Made by a program: the position numbers and the translations under genes. Shown here piece by piece: positions 43,878 through 51,446 of a stretch of 64,000 nucleotides of DNA (within the stretch, counting starts at the first letter, position 1; every line of letters starts with the position of its first letter). The stretch comes from Bog-1198 sp040002315 (GTDB lineage Bacteria; Pseudomonadota; Gammaproteobacteria; Steroidobacterales; Steroidobacteraceae): NCBI GenBank assembly GCA_040002315.1, contig JBDUEQ010000098.1, positions 1-64,000 of the forward strand. The letters are read 5' to 3'. The notes beneath the pieces are model-generated. The model saw nothing but the letters and a program-made list of their open reading frames with translations, was not told the origin of the DNA and made no database searches.

Positions 43878-43904
43878 CAAATCTGATGCTCAGATGTGAC
43901 AGTG
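43878..43904. promoter_or_regulatory. Candidate shared activator site between frmA and porin promoters
   Basis: Palindrome ATCTGA-TGC-TCAGAT (43881-43895), extended with one mismatch to 43878-43898, and overlapping GTGACAGTG (43896-43904), the reverse of the 9-mer found upstream of xoxF. It lies about 210-220 bases from both divergent sigma-54 promoters. The rest of the 631-base gap 43620-44250 shows no convincing gene. Confidence 0.4.
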
Positions 43905-44105
43905 ATGCACCGCCCGCCGTCGCGCACACGGCCTATCATTTGCTCTAAAACCACACATGGATCGCACCCAGCAAATGCAAGGGCCGGGCTCGGGCGCGGT
44001 AGCCAAATGCGCCATTTGTAGCGAGTTTCTTGGATCCTTAGGAGCGGCGTCCCCCAGCCAAAGAGCATTCCCGGTTGCCTTCGCAATCCTCGTCGGTTGC
44101 TCCAT

Positions 44106-44121
44106 TGGTACGCCTCTTGCA
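44106..44121 (+). promoter_or_regulatory. Sigma-54 promoter of the porin gene
   Basis: TGGTACGCCTCTTGCA matches TGGCACG-N4-TTGCA with one mismatch and exact GG/GC spacing. Start of transcription near 44132, giving about 119 bases of leader before the porin ATG. Confidence 0.65.
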
Positions 44122-44250
44122 GATAATCTACCCAAGCTTCGCCGGCGCCAGGTGGCGTTCGGCGACTGCGGGTAAAGCTGCGGTCGGTTGCGGCGATGGC
44201 GCTGCAGCCTTCAACGTCACGACAAAGAGCTCGAAACGGAGGGAGTTTTC

Positions 44251-45501
44251 ATGAATAAGCGTACCAAGCTTGTTATCGCAGCGGGCGCCGCGATTTGGTT
44301 GGTTCCGATGACCCGTGCACTGGCGGGAATCGACGTTCAGGCCGGCGACTGGAAGATAGATTTTTCCGGCAATGTGAATGCCTTTTATGTGAGTGCCAGC
44401 TGTGACGACCCGAGTTCGACCTCGAGCGTGACCGGCGGCCTCGCTTGCACCGGCGATCATTCGTCATCCGTACGCAACGGCCTGCTGCCCGCTGCGCTGG
44501 TGTTCAGCGCAACGTCGCGCCAGGCAAACTTCGACGTCGGTGTCACCATCGGATTTTATCCGGGCATCAACAGCTCCCTGGGAGGCGCCGCCAACGGCGC
44601 AGGCAACCCGTCTGCATTACAGTCGCCCGGCATCGACGCACGTCAGGCGTTCTTTACCTTCGGCGATGCGAGCTGGGGCACCGTGAAGTTGGGCCGCGAC
44701 ATCGGGCTGTTCGGCAAGGATGCCATTCTGGATGACATGACCCTGCTTGGGGTCGGTACCGCATCGGGCAATGCGGCGCCGAGCAATACCAGCTTGGGCC
44801 GCATCGGCATCGGCTACATCTACACCGACTGGGAACCGCAGATCACCTACACCACACCGAGCTTCAGTGGATTTACCGGATCGATCGGTGTGTTTCAGCC
44901 GCTGGATCCATTGGATGGCACCGGCTATGCGGCGCACAACTCGCCGCAGATCCAAGCCGGCCTAGGCTACGCTTGGGGAGATCCGAAGACCGACTCGGTG
45001 ACCGGCAAGGTTTGGTTTGACGTGGTCAGCCAGACGTTGAGGCTCAGCTCTGGGGCCGTCGTCGCGCCAGGCCAAGCTGATGGCTACACCGGCACGGCTT
45101 TCGACGGTGGCGTCAAGATCGGCGTCGCGGGCTTCGAAGGCGTGTTGTATGGATACAGCGGCAAGGGAGTCGGCACCACGGGCTTGTACCTCCTGGCCAC
45201 CTCCGCAACCGGCCAGAAGCGCGATTCCGACGGCGGCTACATACAGGCGACGTATAAGTTCGACCAATTGAAGCTGGGTTTGAGCTATGGCATCTCGGAC
45301 CTCAAGGTCGCCGACAACGCGGATCGGCTGTTCGTGCCCGATCTGGTCAGGCGCAACAAGTCTGCTGTTGTCGGTCTGTACTACAGCCTGACGAAGAGCG
45401 TGACGCTGGTGGGCGAATACACCGACACCAAGGCGGACGCCGATAATGGCAATTCGGCGCATCAGAAAGATGTCGCGCTGGGAGGCATATTCTTCTTCTG
45501 A
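44251..45501 (+). CDS. Gram-negative porin
   Basis: 416 aa. ATG 44251 is preceded by GGAGGG. Signal peptide to RALAG. The mature protein has amphipathic beta-strand patterning and porin blocks (RQAFFTFGDASWGTVKLGRDIG, split around the L3-type region) and ends in a terminal Phe (GGIFFF), the usual outer-membrane signature. It probably admits small alcohols or other substrates of the xox system, since it shares a sigma-54-type promoter (inference). Confidence 0.85.
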   Translation: MNKRTKLVIAAGAAIWLVPMTRALAGIDVQAGDWKIDFSGNVNAFYVSASCDDPSSTSSVTGGLACTGDHSSSVRNGLLPAALVFSATSRQANFDVGVTIGFYPGINSSLGGAANGAGNPSALQSPGIDARQAFFTFGDASWGTVKLGRDIGLFGKDAILDDMTLLGVGTASGNAAPSNTSLGRIGIGYIYTDWEPQITYTTPSFSGFTGSIGVFQPLDPLDGTGYAAHNSPQIQAGLGYAWGDPKTDSVTGKVWFDVVSQTLRLSSGAVVAPGQADGYTGTAFDGGVKIGVAGFEGVLYGYSGKGVGTTGLYLLATSATGQKRDSDGGYIQATYKFDQLKLGLSYGISDLKVADNADRLFVPDLVRRNKSAVVGLYYSLTKSVTLVGEYTDTKADADNGNSAHQKDVALGGIFFF

Positions 45502-45530
45502 TCTAAGACCCCCTTAGGCCACGTGGGTCA

Positions 45531-45566
45531 AATCGGCGGCGCAGCGATGCGCCGCCGATTTTTCTT
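45531..45566 (+). terminator. Intrinsic terminator after the porin gene
   Basis: Perfect 13-bp stem (45531-45543 / 45548-45560) with a GCGA loop and a following T-rich run (TTTTTCTT, 45559-45566). It ends only a few bases before the start of the SoxYZ-like gene, leaving no room for a separate promoter between them. Confidence 0.85.
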
Positions 45567-45587
45567 GAGTTGTGCCACACTGTCTAC

Positions 45588-46385
45588 GTGTCGATTCGTG
45601 CCATCCAGGTTTGCATTGCCGCCGCGTCTTGCTTGGCCGCGGTGCTGCTTGCCGCGCCGCCGGTGCAGGCGCTCGAGGAAGCAACGCAACCATCGGGCAG
45701 CGCCTGGCAATTACTGCGCACCAAGTACTACGGCGACAGGATCATGGGCGAGGTCGACGAGGCCTATATGAGTTTGGAAGTGCCGGCCAATACACCGGAT
45801 CCGGCGGCCACCCCGCTGACTCTGCGCTTCGCCGACGACGATCATCGCCGCATCAAGCGGGTGCGGGTGTTCATCGACAACAATCCCTCGCCGCTGGTCG
45901 CCACCTTCGACTTTCCCAGCGCGCCGGTGACTGAGATTAATATGCGCGTGCGCGTCGATCGATTCACTTCGGTGCGCGCCATCGCTGAAACGGCCGACGG
46001 CGGCCTGGAAATGCGCAGCGGCTGGGTGAAGGCGAGCGGCGGCTGTTCGGCGCCGCCCAGTGCGGCAGCGGCAGGCGTACTCGGAGAAGTTCGTGTGCGG
46101 CCGAGTGCAGATTCAAAGTCGTTGCAGGTGGCCATCAGGCATCCCAACGCGTCGGGCTTTCAGATTGACCCGCGTAGCGGGGATCCCATTCCGGCTCACT
46201 ACATATCGCATATCCGCGTCAATGCCGGCCCCAACGTCTTGCTCGATGTGGATACGGGCATATCGATCAGTGAGAATCCGGCGCTGAGAATCACGTCCGA
46301 CCGGCCTATTGCCATGCCCATCAGAGTCGATGCCGTGGATTCGGAAACACAGGCACACTACACCGCGTCCAATGGGAGCCGCTGA
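45588..46385 (+). CDS. Quinoprotein dehydrogenase-associated SoxYZ-like carrier
   Basis: 265 aa from GTG 45588; TTG 45570 is also possible and neither has a good ribosome site. Signal peptide to VQALE. The SoxY-like half ends in GGCSAP, which resembles the SoxY carrier Cys motif. A SoxZ-like half follows (PIPAHYISHIRV). Such fused SoxYZ proteins are found beside PQQ dehydrogenases and are thought to be part of a 'quinoprotein relay' (family knowledge). It must be transcribed by read-through from the porin operon. The metallo-hydrolase gene overlaps its 3' end by 14 bases. Confidence 0.82.
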   Translation: MSIRAIQVCIAAASCLAAVLLAAPPVQALEEATQPSGSAWQLLRTKYYGDRIMGEVDEAYMSLEVPANTPDPAATPLTLRFADDDHRRIKRVRVFIDNNPSPLVATFDFPSAPVTEINMRVRVDRFTSVRAIAETADGGLEMRSGWVKASGGCSAPPSAAAAGVLGEVRVRPSADSKSLQVAIRHPNASGFQIDPRSGDPIPAHYISHIRVNAGPNVLLDVDTGISISENPALRITSDRPIAMPIRVDAVDSETQAHYTASNGSR

Positions 46386-47298
46386 GTCGCGCATCGCCCT
46401 ACGGCTGTTTGCTTGCCTCATGGTGTGTGCCGCGAATGCCGGCTACGGCTTCAATTTGAGCGAGCCCAGCCCAGGGATATTCGTGCACCGCGGACGGCAG
46501 CTGGCGCTCGACGTGCCCGGGCATGACGATATTGCCAATATCGGTTTCATCGTCGGCAGGAAATGCGTTGCAGTCATCGATACCGGCGGGTCGATGCGCA
46601 TCGGCCGGGAGTTGCGCGCCGCGGTTGCGCAGCACACGGCCCTGCCGGTCTGCTATGTGATCAATACCCATGTACACGTCGATCACGTGCTCGGCAATGC
46701 CGCCTTCAAGAGCGACCAGCCAAGCTTCGTCGGCCATACAGCGCTGACCCAGGCGATGGCGCGCAGCACGGAATTCTTCCTGGCGCACTACGGCGGCGAT
46801 CTAGACTCACCGCCGGGCGCGGATCAGATCATCGCGCCGGATCGAGTGGTGGAGAACGAACTCACCCTGGATCTGGGGGGGCGGCAGTTGGCGCTGCGCG
46901 CCTGGCCGACGGCGCACAGCGACTGCGATCTTACGGTCTACGATGGACAGACCGGGACCCTGTGGACTGGCGATCTGTTGTTTCGCGAGCGCCTGCCCGC
47001 AGTGGACGGCAGCGTCAAGGGCTGGCTCAAAGTGCTCGATGAACTCGCGCGCATGCGGGTCAGGCTGGCGGTGCCGGGTCACGGGCCGATCACGCGCGCT
47101 GTGGCGGCGGCACTTGTTCCCGAGCGCCGCTACCTGCAGGCCTTGACCGCAGGGGTTCGCGACGAACTCTCCCGCGGCAAGTCGCCGCAAGATGCGATCG
47201 AACATGTGGCCGCGGCGCAGAAACCGCATTGGCTGCTGTGGGACTCGGTACACCCGCACAATGTGATGCGCGTGATCCAGGAGTTGGAATGGGAATAA
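46372..47298 (+). CDS. Quinoprotein relay system zinc metallo-hydrolase (MBL fold)
   Basis: 308 aa from ATG 46372. Exported (hydrophobic LFACLMVCAANAGYG). Metallo-beta-lactamase core with the zinc motif NTHVHVDHVLGN, later ligands in AWPTAHSDCDLTVYD and LWTGDLLF, and VPGHGP. Found together with the SoxYZ-like carrier near PQQ dehydrogenases; reaction unknown. The next gene overlaps by 10 bases, so three genes are coupled. Confidence 0.85.
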   Translation: MGAAESRIALRLFACLMVCAANAGYGFNLSEPSPGIFVHRGRQLALDVPGHDDIANIGFIVGRKCVAVIDTGGSMRIGRELRAAVAQHTALPVCYVINTHVHVDHVLGNAAFKSDQPSFVGHTALTQAMARSTEFFLAHYGGDLDSPPGADQIIAPDRVVENELTLDLGGRQLALRAWPTAHSDCDLTVYDGQTGTLWTGDLLFRERLPAVDGSVKGWLKVLDELARMRVRLAVPGHGPITRAVAAALVPERRYLQALTAGVRDELSRGKSPQDAIEHVAAAQKPHWLLWDSVHPHNVMRVIQELEWE

Positions 47299-48581
47299 GC
47301 CGCCGGATATTTCTGCAGCTGACGGTGGGCGCGGCCGGAGGCAGCATTACGCGGCTCGTCCGCGCGCAGCCGGCGGACGAGCCAGCAACACGAGGACAGC
47401 GCAAGGCCAAGATCGTGATCGTCGGCGGCGGATTCGCCGGCGCAGCCTGCGCGCTGTCATTGCGCCATTTGAATCCTGCCTTCGAGGTTATGTTGGTCGA
47501 CCCGGACGATCGCTACATCACCTGTCCCATGAGCAATGCGGCGTTGGTGGGATTGCGCAATTTTCACTCCATTACCGTTTCGCGCCGCGGCCTCGAGCGC
47601 GCCGGGGTCATCTATGCCCGCGATCGAGTCATTGCCATCGACACGCAGCGGCGCCGCGCGCGGCTCGGCGCAGGCGCGGTTCTCGCATACGACCGTCTGG
47701 TCATGGCGCCCGGAATTCGCTTTCTATGGGGAACCCCGCAGGGCTATGACGAGGCCGCGTCACTCGCCATGCCGCACGCTTGGGTTGCAGGGGCACAGAC
47801 TCAGATCCTGGCGGCGCAGCTGCGCGAGATCCGCGATGGTGGAGTGGTGGCGATCAGCGTACCGACCGGGCCCATGCGCTGTCCTCCCGCGCCGTTCGAG
47901 CGTGCCAGTCTCATCGCGGGCTTTTTGAAGGCGAACAAACCGCGCGCCAAAGTGCTGATCTTCGACGGCAATAATCACTTTCCCAGACAGGACGCATTTA
48001 CCGAAGCCTGGCATTCCCTGTATCCGGGAATGATCGAGTGGATTCCAATGACCGAGGATGGAGTCGTGATGCGGGTGGCGCCCACGGAAATGACGTTGTA
48101 TACCGCGCTTGGCAAACAGCGGGTCGACGTGGCCAACGTCATACCGCCGCAGGCACCGGGCTTGCTGGCCCCGCAGGCCGGCCTCGCCTCCGATCATGGG
48201 TGGTGTCCGGTCAAGCCGCTGAGCTTCGAGTCTCAATTAATCGAGGATGTGCATGTGATTGGCGATGCCTGCATTGCGGATCCCATGCCGAAGTCTGCAT
48301 CCGCAGCGAACGCGCAGGCTAGACAGTGCGCGCTCGCCATCGTCGCCTCGCTCGCGGGACGCGAGCCTCCCGCGCCGCGTTTCGAGAGCGTGTGCTACAG
48401 CCTGCTGGAGCCCGGCAGTGCGTTGTCGATCCACGGCCGTTTCGACGTGGCCGGCGGCGCGATACGCCAATTGCAGGGAGAGGAAGCAAGGCCCGCGACG
48501 CCGCGTGAGGAAGTGCGCAGCGCGGAGAACTGGTACCGGCACATAGTAAAGGTCTCGTTCGCCGCTACTGTGACGTCGTAA
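47289..48581 (+). CDS. Flavocytochrome c/sulfide dehydrogenase-type FAD oxidoreductase
   Basis: 430 aa, ATG 47289, Tat-like leader SRRIFLQLTVGAAG. FAD fold VIVGGGFAGAACALSL. The three cysteines known from FccB are present: ITCPMSN (covalent FAD site), MRCPPAPFERA and GWCPVKP (redox disulfide pair). C-terminal FCSD flavin-binding domain with VIGDACIADPMPKSA. Normally it passes electrons from sulfide to a cytochrome. Here it follows the SoxYZ-like carrier and MBL protein, so it may oxidise a thiol or sulfur group on that carrier (inference). Confidence 0.85.
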   Translation: MGISRRIFLQLTVGAAGGSITRLVRAQPADEPATRGQRKAKIVIVGGGFAGAACALSLRHLNPAFEVMLVDPDDRYITCPMSNAALVGLRNFHSITVSRRGLERAGVIYARDRVIAIDTQRRRARLGAGAVLAYDRLVMAPGIRFLWGTPQGYDEAASLAMPHAWVAGAQTQILAAQLREIRDGGVVAISVPTGPMRCPPAPFERASLIAGFLKANKPRAKVLIFDGNNHFPRQDAFTEAWHSLYPGMIEWIPMTEDGVVMRVAPTEMTLYTALGKQRVDVANVIPPQAPGLLAPQAGLASDHGWCPVKPLSFESQLIEDVHVIGDACIADPMPKSASAANAQARQCALAIVASLAGREPPAPRFESVCYSLLEPGSALSIHGRFDVAGGAIRQLQGEEARPATPREEVRSAENWYRHIVKVSFAATVTS

Positions 48582-48918
48582 GCCTCTTCCAGCCCTGACG
48601 CGCACGCTCAATGCTGGCATGAGGCTTGTCGAGGAAAAATTCCAGTGAGGTGCCGCTCGAGAAGCAATAGCGTTTGCCGTCATCCGGATCGATCCAATTG
48701 AGAGAGCAGTCTGCCTTGATTCGTGCTCCTGCCGCGACGCCAATAGGGTCGAGGCTATCGAATTCGCCCTGCATCGGCCTCGGCGGCACGGCGGCCTTCC
48801 AGATGCCGGCGCCGTCACCGGCAACCGTCGGCGCGGTCTGCGCAAGGCAGTCGCCCACAGCCGATCCTAAGATCAGCAGCAGCAGCAAGCGGCGTATGAC
48901 GGGCGGTGTCCGGAACAT
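48565..48918 (-). CDS. Exported YHS-like small protein
   Basis: 117 aa from ATG 48918. Signal peptide (LLLLLILGSAVGDCLAQ). The mature part has IKADCSLNWIDPDDGKRYC and FSSGTSLEFFLDKPHASIE. This pattern (Cys-x-N..., GKxYCFSS, FxxxP) resembles the YHS metal-binding domain. It is convergent with the flavoprotein gene, overlapping it by 17 bases. It may handle a metal ion in the periplasm; unproven. Confidence 0.6.
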   Translation of the reverse strand: MFRTPPVIRRLLLLLILGSAVGDCLAQTAPTVAGDGAGIWKAAVPPRPMQGEFDSLDPIGVAAGARIKADCSLNWIDPDDGKRYCFSSGTSLEFFLDKPHASIERARQGWKRLTTSQ

Positions 48919-49026
48919 GCCTGTATTCCACCAACGACTCACCGTGAATACAACTGTTTCACTTCTGAAACACTGGTTTTCTGTGGGTGATCGGGCGAGT
49001 ATCATCCTGAAAAGGGGAAGTATTCC

Positions 49027-50469
49027 TTGCTGTTATCGAGTGAAAAATCCGCTGCGCCGCGCGCGCGCGTATGCCGCTGCGCCGTGCTTTATTCCGTGTT
49101 GGGAGTATTCGCGGGCTGCGCCCACTATCAGGCGGCGCCGTTGCCGCCTGCGCACAGTGCAGATGCGTTCGCGGCGCGCAGGCTCAGCGACGTGCCCCTG
49201 CACGACAAGCTCGCGCGCCTCATGCCCCAGTCGGCGACGGCGTGGCCGCCGCGCGAGTGGGATCGTGCCGAATTGCTGGCGGTGGCATTCACCCAGAATC
49301 CGCAGCTGGCGGTTGCGAGGGCCGAGGTGGACGTTGCGCTGTCGCGCGAAATTACCGCGGCTCAGGCGCCCAATCCCGATCTGACGCTGCAATCGGAATA
49401 TGCGCGGCATGATCCCCATCCCTGGCTGTATGGCGTGAGTTTGAATTGGCTGTTGCGCTCGCCCGAACGCCGCCGCCTGGATCGGGAGATCGCCGGGCTC
49501 GACACCGGCAATGCACGTTTGCAGTTGATGGATCAGGCCTGGGCCGTGCGCAGCACCCTGGCGGCGGCGCTGTCCGATTGGGAGAGTGCGCGCCGGCGCT
49601 TGATTCTGCTCGCTGAACTTGCCGGCGCCGAAGACCGGTTGCTTGCCCTCGTGCGCCAACGAGTCGCGGCGGGCGAGGATGCACCTACCGAGCTTTTGAT
49701 CAGTGAGCAGGCGCGAATACAAGTCGAGCAGCAAACGGCGGAATTACGTGAAGCAGTGGACGCGGCACAAGTCGCCGCAGCCAAAGCGCTGGGCCTGCCG
49801 CCGCAGGCGCTGGACGGTGTGACGTTCGCATGGCCGGATTGGGGCGAGCCTCCGCCGGTGGACGCAGACACGCGGCACCGGACGCGTGAACAGGCATTGC
49901 TGTCGCGCTCAGATCTTGCGCAGGCCATCGGTGAGTACTCCGCCGCGGAAGCGAAACTGCAGCAGTCCGTCGCCCGCCAGTATCCGCAGTTCGTGCTCTC
50001 ACCGGGTTACTACTGGGACCACGGCATCGCCAAGTTTCCCTTCGATGTGGGCTTCACCTTGCCGCTGAATCGCAACCGCGGCGAGATTGCCGAGGCGCGC
50101 GCCGGCCGTGAACTCGCCGGTCAGCGCATGCTCGCGTTGCAAGCGGGCATTTATGGCGAAATCGTGGCGGCGGAGCGTGCCGAGCATATTGCGCGCGCCG
50201 GCGCGGAGGCGGCCGAGCGACAGCTGGACGCGGCGCGACGTCAGAAGCAAACGGCTGATCTGTCGCTGCGATTGGGAGCCGTCGACATTCAGGATCAGGT
50301 CGGCGCGGAAATTCTCACCAAGCGCGCTGAACTCGCCGTGCTTGAGATGCGCGCCCAACTGCAGGCGTCGCGCAATAACCTTGAGGACGTGCTGCACGCG
50401 CCTTTGTCGGGCCCAGAACTTGCACTCGCACAATCCATGGCGTCGCTGGTTTCCGGAGCCGGGTCTTGA
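49027..50469 (+). CDS. TolC-type outer-membrane lipoprotein of an RND efflux system (CzcC-like)
   Basis: 480 aa. TTG start at 49027 with AGGGGAAG 6 bases upstream. Lipobox VFAGC near residues 28-32, so it is a lipoprotein. Two long heptad-rich TolC halves (AELAGAEDRLLALVRQRVAAGEDA; RQLDAARRQKQTADLSLRLGAV, split) are typical. It is the outer-membrane channel for the adaptor and pump that follow, with the adaptor overlapping or abutting its stop. Confidence 0.85.
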   Translation: MLLSSEKSAAPRARVCRCAVLYSVLGVFAGCAHYQAAPLPPAHSADAFAARRLSDVPLHDKLARLMPQSATAWPPREWDRAELLAVAFTQNPQLAVARAEVDVALSREITAAQAPNPDLTLQSEYARHDPHPWLYGVSLNWLLRSPERRRLDREIAGLDTGNARLQLMDQAWAVRSTLAAALSDWESARRRLILLAELAGAEDRLLALVRQRVAAGEDAPTELLISEQARIQVEQQTAELREAVDAAQVAAAKALGLPPQALDGVTFAWPDWGEPPPVDADTRHRTREQALLSRSDLAQAIGEYSAAEAKLQQSVARQYPQFVLSPGYYWDHGIAKFPFDVGFTLPLNRNRGEIAEARAGRELAGQRMLALQAGIYGEIVAAERAEHIARAGAEAAERQLDAARRQKQTADLSLRLGAVDIQDQVGAEILTKRAELAVLEMRAQLQASRNNLEDVLHAPLSGPELALAQSMASLVSGAGS

Positions 50470-50477
50470 GGTCTAGG

Positions 50478-51437
50478 GTGTTGCGCCTGTTGCCGCTCGC
50501 CTGCGGCGTACTGCTCGGCTTGGCCGTGTTCGCGGATGGCGATGATGATGACCATGCGGCAGTGGCCGGCCGGCAACCCGCAGAGCCCAGCCTGAACGGC
50601 GAGCAGCAGCGTGCGGTCGGCATCATCGTCGCACATCCACTGGCCGCGAAGGCACCGGAGCGTATCGACGCAATGGGCCTGGTGCTGGATTCGACGGCGC
50701 TGATATCCGATTTGGGCGACGCAACCGCCGCCGCGGCTGCCGAACACTCTGCATCGGCGGAGCTCGCGCGATTGCGCGCACTGCACGAAGGCGGCGCCGG
50801 AGCCTCGCTCAAGATGATCGAGGCGGCGCAAGCGGAGCAGGCGAAGGCCCAGGCTGAGTCGCAGCGCACGGCAGCGCGTTTTGCCTTGCACTGGGGTCCG
50901 CTTGCCGCGCTGCCGGCCAGCGCACGCCAGAAAATAATCGACGCTTCCGCGAGCGGCCGCAGCTTGCTGCTGCGTGCGGACGTGCCGGGTCGTCACACCT
51001 TGGGCGCCAACCCGGGCAAAGCTCTATTAGATGTGGACGGCGTTCTGGTTCCCGGACATGTCCTCGGAGCACTTCGGCAAACCGGCGAATTGCAAAGTGC
51101 CGGACTGCTCGTCGAAGTGCCGAATGCACCTGCAGGTTTGGGTCCCGGCGCGCGCATACCGGTGGCGCTGCTGACGGCCGAGCACTCCGGAATGCTGCTG
51201 CCGCGCGATGCCCTGCTCTACGACGAGAATGGAGCCTATGTCTACAAGCAATTGACCAAGAAGACCGCGGCTGAAAACACGCGGTACGCAGCCGTGAAAG
51301 TGCGTTTATTACTCGCCCTTGGCGACGGCTGGCTGGTCGATGGTGTCGATGACGATGACAACATCGTCGTGCACGGGGCGGGTGTTCTATGGTCGCTGCA
51401 GGGCGTAGGCACCGAGCAGCATGACGAAGACGACTAG
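50478..51437 (+). CDS. RND periplasmic adaptor (membrane fusion protein), Asp-rich ends
   Basis: About 319 aa from GTG 50478 (GAGG 6 bases upstream); TTG 50466 overlapping the previous stop is the alternative. Signal segment, then an unusual DGDDDDH stretch, a short coiled-coil (ALHEGGAGASLKMIEAAQAE) and a beta-barrel part (VLGALRQTGELQSAGLLVEV). It ends with VDDDDNIVVHGAG and TEQHDEDD. It is shorter than common adaptors (about 380-450). The acidic/His clusters could bind metal ions (inference). Confidence 0.8.
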   Translation: MLRLLPLACGVLLGLAVFADGDDDDHAAVAGRQPAEPSLNGEQQRAVGIIVAHPLAAKAPERIDAMGLVLDSTALISDLGDATAAAAAEHSASAELARLRALHEGGAGASLKMIEAAQAEQAKAQAESQRTAARFALHWGPLAALPASARQKIIDASASGRSLLLRADVPGRHTLGANPGKALLDVDGVLVPGHVLGALRQTGELQSAGLLVEVPNAPAGLGPGARIPVALLTAEHSGMLLPRDALLYDENGAYVYKQLTKKTAAENTRYAAVKVRLLLALGDGWLVDGVDDDDNIVVHGAGVLWSLQGVGTEQHDEDD

Positions 51438-51446
51438 GACACCATT

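Noticed and set aside
43957..44175. 72-codon ORF between frmA and the porin
   Set aside because: No ribosome site, overlaps the sigma-54 promoter and is not protein-like; treated as control region.
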